18,141 nt of DNA from an uncultured Sutterella sp. GTDB taxonomy: Bacteria > Pseudomonadota > Gammaproteobacteria > Burkholderiales > Burkholderiaceae_F. Under the pieces are notes generated by a model. It saw only the letters and a program-made list of their open reading frames with translations, searched no databases and was not told the DNA's origin. The stretch is taken from assembly GCA_905201055.1 (NCBI GenBank), contig CAJKMT010000035.1:1-18141 (forward strand). The letters run 5' to 3'. Of the stretch, positions 14,878 to 18,141 are shown piece by piece (the first letter of the stretch is position 1; every line of letters starts with the position of its first letter). The translations under genes were made by a program, and so were the position numbers.

Positions 14878-16419
14878 ATGTCTATTTATGATCACACTCG
14901 TCCGATTAATGACGGGGATATTACAAAAGCGAAAACTTTCTACGATGTTGTCTGCTGGGGCGGTTTGTTAATCGTTTTGCTCCCTGTCGGTATCGCCAAC
15001 ATCATTTTGGGTTACATGATGGGAGACAGTCCCTGCACACTGTGTTGGGGTCAAAGACAGCAAATGGCCTATATCGGCGTCGTGGCGCTCTTTATGGTTC
15101 GCTACGGCTTTAAGCCGAAATATTTGGCCACAATGCTTGTGATGGCCGCTTTGGGTCTTTATTCAAGTTTCCGTCATTTGGGCAATCATGCCATGCGCGA
15201 TGTCGGCCAAGGATTCGGTCTGGACGTTTTCGGCATCCACACGCAAATGTGGGCGGAGATCGTCTTCTGGTGCGTGGTGATGCTCTTCGGTTTGGCTTGC
15301 TTCCTCGCACCGCGCGTCGACGCACTGCTGGCTGAAATGAAGGGCAAACCCTGGCGGCCGCTGACGAAGTTCTACAAAGCTTCTTTCGGTATTGTGGCTT
15401 TTATTGTGGCTTCCAACTGCTTCCAAGCCCTTTGGTCTACCGGCATTCCGCCGTACTGGGGTCAGGGCGATCCCGTGCGCTTCTCCTTTAATCCGAAGTA
15501 TGTCATTTGGGATGACTCGAGCTGGCACGGTATGTGGGGCGGCATCAATTTCCTTGGCCGCCGTGACGTGAAGGATCCGGACTTTGCCTATGCACCCAAT
15601 GCCAAGAAGCTTGGCATTACTTTTGAGCATGATTCCGATAAGAGCCCAGTTGTTCTCAACGGTCAAATGAAGATCGTTCAAAGCCGTGCTATTGAGGGCA
15701 TTAATCAGCCGGTGAACATGATCAGCGAAGTGCGCGGTCAGTATTTTGTGGCTTCGAAGTACGACTTCTGGGTGTTGGACGATGCTTTGAATCCCATTGT
15801 CTCGGCTGCGATTGACCCCTGGTACTCCGCCAACGTCCTTGATATCGTCGGTATCACCGAGTATCAGAAAGACGCCTTTGTTATCATGGGCATGAATAAG
15901 TCGCTTCTGCGCGCCCGCTTGAATCCGAACGCCGATGACGTAACGGGGTGGGCTAACTTTACCGCAGGCCGCGATCAGGTCGAAGCCGTGGGCGGTAAGG
16001 GCCGTGCCCGTATCGACACGGAACGCGCGAAGTATTCTTATATCCATTCGTCAGCCACTGACGGCCGCTACATCTTCACGGCCTCTTTGCCTGACAACAA
16101 GAATAAGAAGACTTTTGTGATTTCCAAGGCTTTGATGGCTGACTGGATGCTCTCCGGTGAATTCGTACCGGCAGCCGATCTTAAAGACGGCCGCACCTTG
16201 GGTGAACTTTATGTGACCGGTATGGTCTATGAAGACGGCAAACTTTACGCCGTTTCAAAGAACTACAACACGCTGATTGTCATTGACATCGATCGTGAAG
16301 AAGTGACGGCTGCTTACGGTCTGCCTTCTGAACTTACCGATATCCGTGGTCTCGTTAAGAAGGGTGATCGTTTTGAAGTGGTTGATCACAACAAGATTGT
16401 GACGCTTGAGCTTCAATAA
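14878..16419 (+). CDS. dsbI: DsbI: DsbB-family disulfide oxidase with C-terminal propeller-like domain
   Basis: A 513-residue inner-membrane protein. Residues 1-150 are a DsbB-like four-helix core with the first-loop redox motif SPCTLCWGQRQ (Cys53, Cys56), which matches the CxxC and quinone-contact Arg of DsbB. A fifth helix spans about 168-186. Residues about 187-513 form a large, cysteine-free, probably periplasmic domain with repeated strand-like units, consistent with a beta-propeller as described for Campylobacter DsbI. The protein re-oxidises a DsbA-type partner and passes electrons to quinone. The second loop (about 98-125) lacks the cysteine pair that DsbB carries at its second site. 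The other cysteines (26, 132, 141, 181) lie in or near helices. It follows dba by 23 bp with AGGAAA upstream, so the two are surely co-transcribed. No dsbA is adjacent. Confidence 0.88.
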   Translation: MSIYDHTRPINDGDITKAKTFYDVVCWGGLLIVLLPVGIANIILGYMMGDSPCTLCWGQRQQMAYIGVVALFMVRYGFKPKYLATMLVMAALGLYSSFRHLGNHAMRDVGQGFGLDVFGIHTQMWAEIVFWCVVMLFGLACFLAPRVDALLAEMKGKPWRPLTKFYKASFGIVAFIVASNCFQALWSTGIPPYWGQGDPVRFSFNPKYVIWDDSSWHGMWGGINFLGRRDVKDPDFAYAPNAKKLGITFEHDSDKSPVVLNGQMKIVQSRAIEGINQPVNMISEVRGQYFVASKYDFWVLDDALNPIVSAAIDPWYSANVLDIVGITEYQKDAFVIMGMNKSLLRARLNPNADDVTGWANFTAGRDQVEAVGGKGRARIDTERAKYSYIHSSATDGRYIFTASLPDNKNKKTFVISKALMADWMLSGEFVPAADLKDGRTLGELYVTGMVYEDGKLYAVSKNYNTLIVIDIDREEVTAAYGLPSELTDIRGLVKKGDRFEVVDHNKIVTLELQ

Positions 16420-16444
16420 TAAGACGTGAAACTCGTCTAATCTG

Positions 16445-16473
16445 AAACAGGGGGTCGGAAGGCTCCCTGTTTT
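16445..16473 (+). terminator. Terminator after dsbI
   Basis: AAACAGGG (16445-16452) pairs with CCCTGTTT (16465-16472), and the T-run begins in the right arm. It starts about 25 bases after the dsbI stop and probably ends the dba-dsbI transcript. Confidence 0.75.
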
Positions 16474-16601
16474 AATTAAAAGTACCTCAGAATTGATGAA
16501 AAGCCCTGATTTTTTGACATTACAGATCTGATTTAACTTTCCATTATCCGAATTTAATAATTTCTTGAATTCTGGGAGAAGAAAAACTTACGCCGGGTCT
16601 G

Positions 16602-17573
16602 GTGAAATTCATCAAGGTGATTTTCTGGGGCTTGGTCATTCTGCAGTTTTTGGGTATTTTGGGGCCTGCCATTGACTGGCTCGATTCCACCCACTTGCCG
16701 ATCGGACAAAATGTGACGATCTGGCGCTGCCTTGTCGCTCTCTTTACCGTCTTTATTACGCTTTGGATTGCAAACGGTTTGGCAGGACTCCTTGATGCAC
16801 TCATTATGAGTCAGGAAGCCTTCTCGGCAAACCTGCGTGTGGCTATCTGCCGTGTCACCCGAATCGCGCTTTTTATCATTGCGATCATCATGGCCTTAAA
16901 TGCCGTAGGCTTTGATCTGGCGGTTCTCTCCATCTTCGGCGGTGCTGTCGGCGTGGGCTTGGGTTTCGGTTTGCAGAAGATCGCCTCAAACTACATTTCA
17001 GGGTTCATCATTTTGATGGACAAATCCGTCAAAATCGGCGACATGGTGACGGTCGGGGGCTTCAAAGGGAAAGTGACGTAAATCAACACGCGCTTTACCG
17101 TTGTGCGCTCGGCTGACGGTTTGGAAAACATTGTCCCGAATGAATCCTTTGTAAGCAGCGCCGTTCTCAATCACTCCTACACCGATGAGGCTGCCGTTCA
17201 GTACATCAGTGTCTCGGTTGCCTACGATGCCGATGTGCCCAAGGCACTGAAGATTCTTCTTGAAGAAGGCTCTCGCCCGCGTGCCCGCATTGCCACGAAT
17301 CACAAGGGCTGGTCATGCATTGATTCGTTGGGTGACTCCGGCATCAATCTGCAGCTTGCCTTCTGGGTGAAAGACCCGAAGAATGGGACAGCCGGCATTA
17401 AAACAGCCATCTATCTCGATATTTTGCGCCGATTTAAAGAAGAAGGAATTGAAATTCCCTTCAATATGCTGGAATTGAATATTCGCAAAGTGGAAGCTGA
17501 CATGAGTCAATTTAAAGAACCGGTCAATCAGCCGCAATTGGCAGCAGTGAAAAAAGAAGAAACTGCAGCCTAA
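16602..17573 (+). pseudogene. MscS-type mechanosensitive channel, interrupted by an in-frame stop
   Basis: One continuous frame encodes an MscS-family channel, which opens under membrane tension to release solutes, but TAA at 17079-17081 cuts it in two. The first 159 residues hold three or so helices, ending in the pore-lining TM3 (FGGAVGVGLGFGLQKIASNYISG) and the start of the beta domain (KIGDMVTVGGFKGKVT). The second piece continues at once with INTRFTVVRSADGLENIVPNE, the MscS beta domain, then the alpha/beta C-terminal domain to 17573. The family normally has Glu or Gln at the stop, so a single base change would explain it. The N-terminus is also short: coding-like sequence runs upstream of GTG 16602 (KLTPGLVKF) but meets TGA at 16566 with no good start. 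Probably a decaying gene; a sequencing error is the alternative for the TAA. Confidence 0.85.
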
Positions 17574-17595
17574 AAGACTTTCTTTTAAGTACCTT

Positions 17596-17621
17596 AAAAC
17601 CTCCGGCGACGGAGGTTTTTT
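17596..17621 (+). terminator. Strong rho-independent terminator
   Basis: AAAACCTCCG and CGGAGGTTTT form a 10-bp stem closed by a GCGA tetraloop and followed by more T residues. It starts about 22 bases after the end of the MscS frame. Confidence 0.92.
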
Positions 17622-17692
17622 CATTAAAATTAAATCAAAACAATCGTAAAAAAATATTTTTTTAATATCAGAACACTATTAAAATTTAAAAT

Positions 17693-17712
17693 CCCTGCAG
17701 AAACTATAGGGT
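17693..17712 (+). promoter_or_regulatory. CadR/PbrR-type operator
   Basis: CCCTGCAG-AAA-CTATAGGG, followed by T, is a spaced dyad (six of eight arm bases complementary). It closely resembles the operator of cadmium/lead MerR regulators (CCCTATAG...AGGGT type). It lies about 40 bases upstream of the regulator's start codon, which fits autoregulation. Confidence 0.7.
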
Positions 17713-17753
17713 TTGTGCTAAAGTTCCGAAATCATCTTTTCAACGGTCATACT

Positions 17754-18141
17754 ATGCGTATCGGTGAACTTTCTAAGTTATCGGGTGTGGCGGTGGAAAC
17801 CATTCGTTTTTACGAAAACGAAGGTTTGATTCCCAAGGCAGCCCGCTCTATGAATAATTACCGCTCCTACACGGAAGGGCATCTCAAGCGTCTGCAGTTT
17901 ATCCGCCACTGCAGAAGTCTTGATATGAGTCTTGAAGATATTCGACTTTTAAGCGACGTTTCGGCGCGACAAAACGAGGAAGCCTGCAAAGTACAGGAAA
18001 TTATCTCGCGTCACATGAAAAAAATTGACGAGCAGATCAATGCGCTTAAAGAACTTCGCCAGCATTTGGGACTGCTGTCACTGTGCTGTCACGGCAACCA
18101 CGCAAACGGCGAACCCTGCGGCATTATTGAAGGGCTCAATA
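17754..18141 (+). CDS. CadR/PbrR-like MerR-family metal regulator (3' end cut by window)
   Basis: The first 129 residues of a MerR-family regulator run off the window edge. The N-terminal winged helix-turn-helix starts MRIGELSKLSGVAVETIRFY and continues through ENEGLIPKAARS and NNYRSY; the dimerisation helix follows at about 80-107. Cysteines at 78, 112 and 122 match the three metal-binding positions of Cd(II)/Pb(II)-responsive members, and RHCRSLDMSLEDIRLL and CGIIEGLN are typical of that branch. Such proteins twist the promoter DNA when metal is bound and switch on an efflux pump. No efflux gene is in the window, so the target must lie beyond the right edge or elsewhere. A matching operator sits directly upstream. 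The ribosome site is weak. Confidence 0.9.
   Translation, partial: MRIGELSKLSGVAVETIRFYENEGLIPKAARSMNNYRSYTEGHLKRLQFIRHCRSLDMSLEDIRLLSDVSARQNEEACKVQEIISRHMKKIDEQINALKELRQHLGLLSLCCHGNHANGEPCGIIEGLN

Noticed and set aside
15163..16047. 294-codon open frame antisense to dsbI
   Set aside because: It mirrors the dsbI coding sequence, has no ribosome site or recognisable domain, and is rich in His and Arg as antisense shadows often are.

Overview
The window reads as a chromosomal segment of a Gram-negative bacterium. Evidence includes a DsbB-family membrane oxidase, a MetQ lipoprotein, a proteobacterial type I glutamine synthetase with an adenylylation site, and LysR, MerR and YheO-type regulators. 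The Dba/DsbI pair, moderate base composition and mix of anaerobic and transport genes suggest a gut betaproteobacterium of the Sutterellaceae kind. That placement is inference from gene content; there is no rRNA or tRNA in the window to confirm it.

Layout. Positions 1-452 hold a perfect palindrome at the left edge and a small four-helix membrane protein on the minus strand. Divergent from it (576-2362) are a YheO-type regulator and a zinc-ribbon PLP enzyme of the threonine synthase family, ended by a hairpin. Positions 2540-6426 form a two-gene redox operon. The first gene is a fusion of a NuoF-type iron-sulfur domain to a GltD-type FAD/NAD(P)H module, broken by a 25-nt near-duplication. The second is a complete [FeFe]-hydrogenase with all H-cluster motifs. 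Together they look like a soluble NAD(P)H-linked hydrogenase. An FMN riboswitch and ribB follow (6436-7299), then a large terminator-like inverted repeat and the convergent glnA (7446-8855).

Positions 9013-11848 carry a LysR regulator, an orphan MetQ-type binding lipoprotein without MetN or MetI beside it, a perfect bidirectional terminator and an aldo/keto reductase on the minus strand. Positions 12002-12916 encode an unrecognised single-helix membrane-anchored protein. Positions 13153-14400 encode a dicarboxylate/amino-acid:cation symporter. Positions 14687-16419 encode the small Dba protein, followed by DsbI, a DsbB-like oxidase carrying a large C-terminal domain. Positions 16602-17573 are an MscS-type channel interrupted by an in-frame stop and short at the N-terminus, followed by a strong terminator. 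The window ends inside a CadR/PbrR-like MerR regulator, with a matching operator directly upstream.

No intergenic stretch exceeds 300 bases. The longest gaps are 14401-14686 (hairpin plus a candidate promoter), 12917-13152 (only a loose inverted repeat) and 16420-16601 (a terminator). No insertion sequence, integrase, tRNA or multi-repeat CRISPR array is visible. The observations most worth a second look are the hydrogenase with its broken flavoprotein partner, the two diverged copies of one codon block at the break, and the DsbI protein, in which the usual second periplasmic cysteine pair is not apparent.
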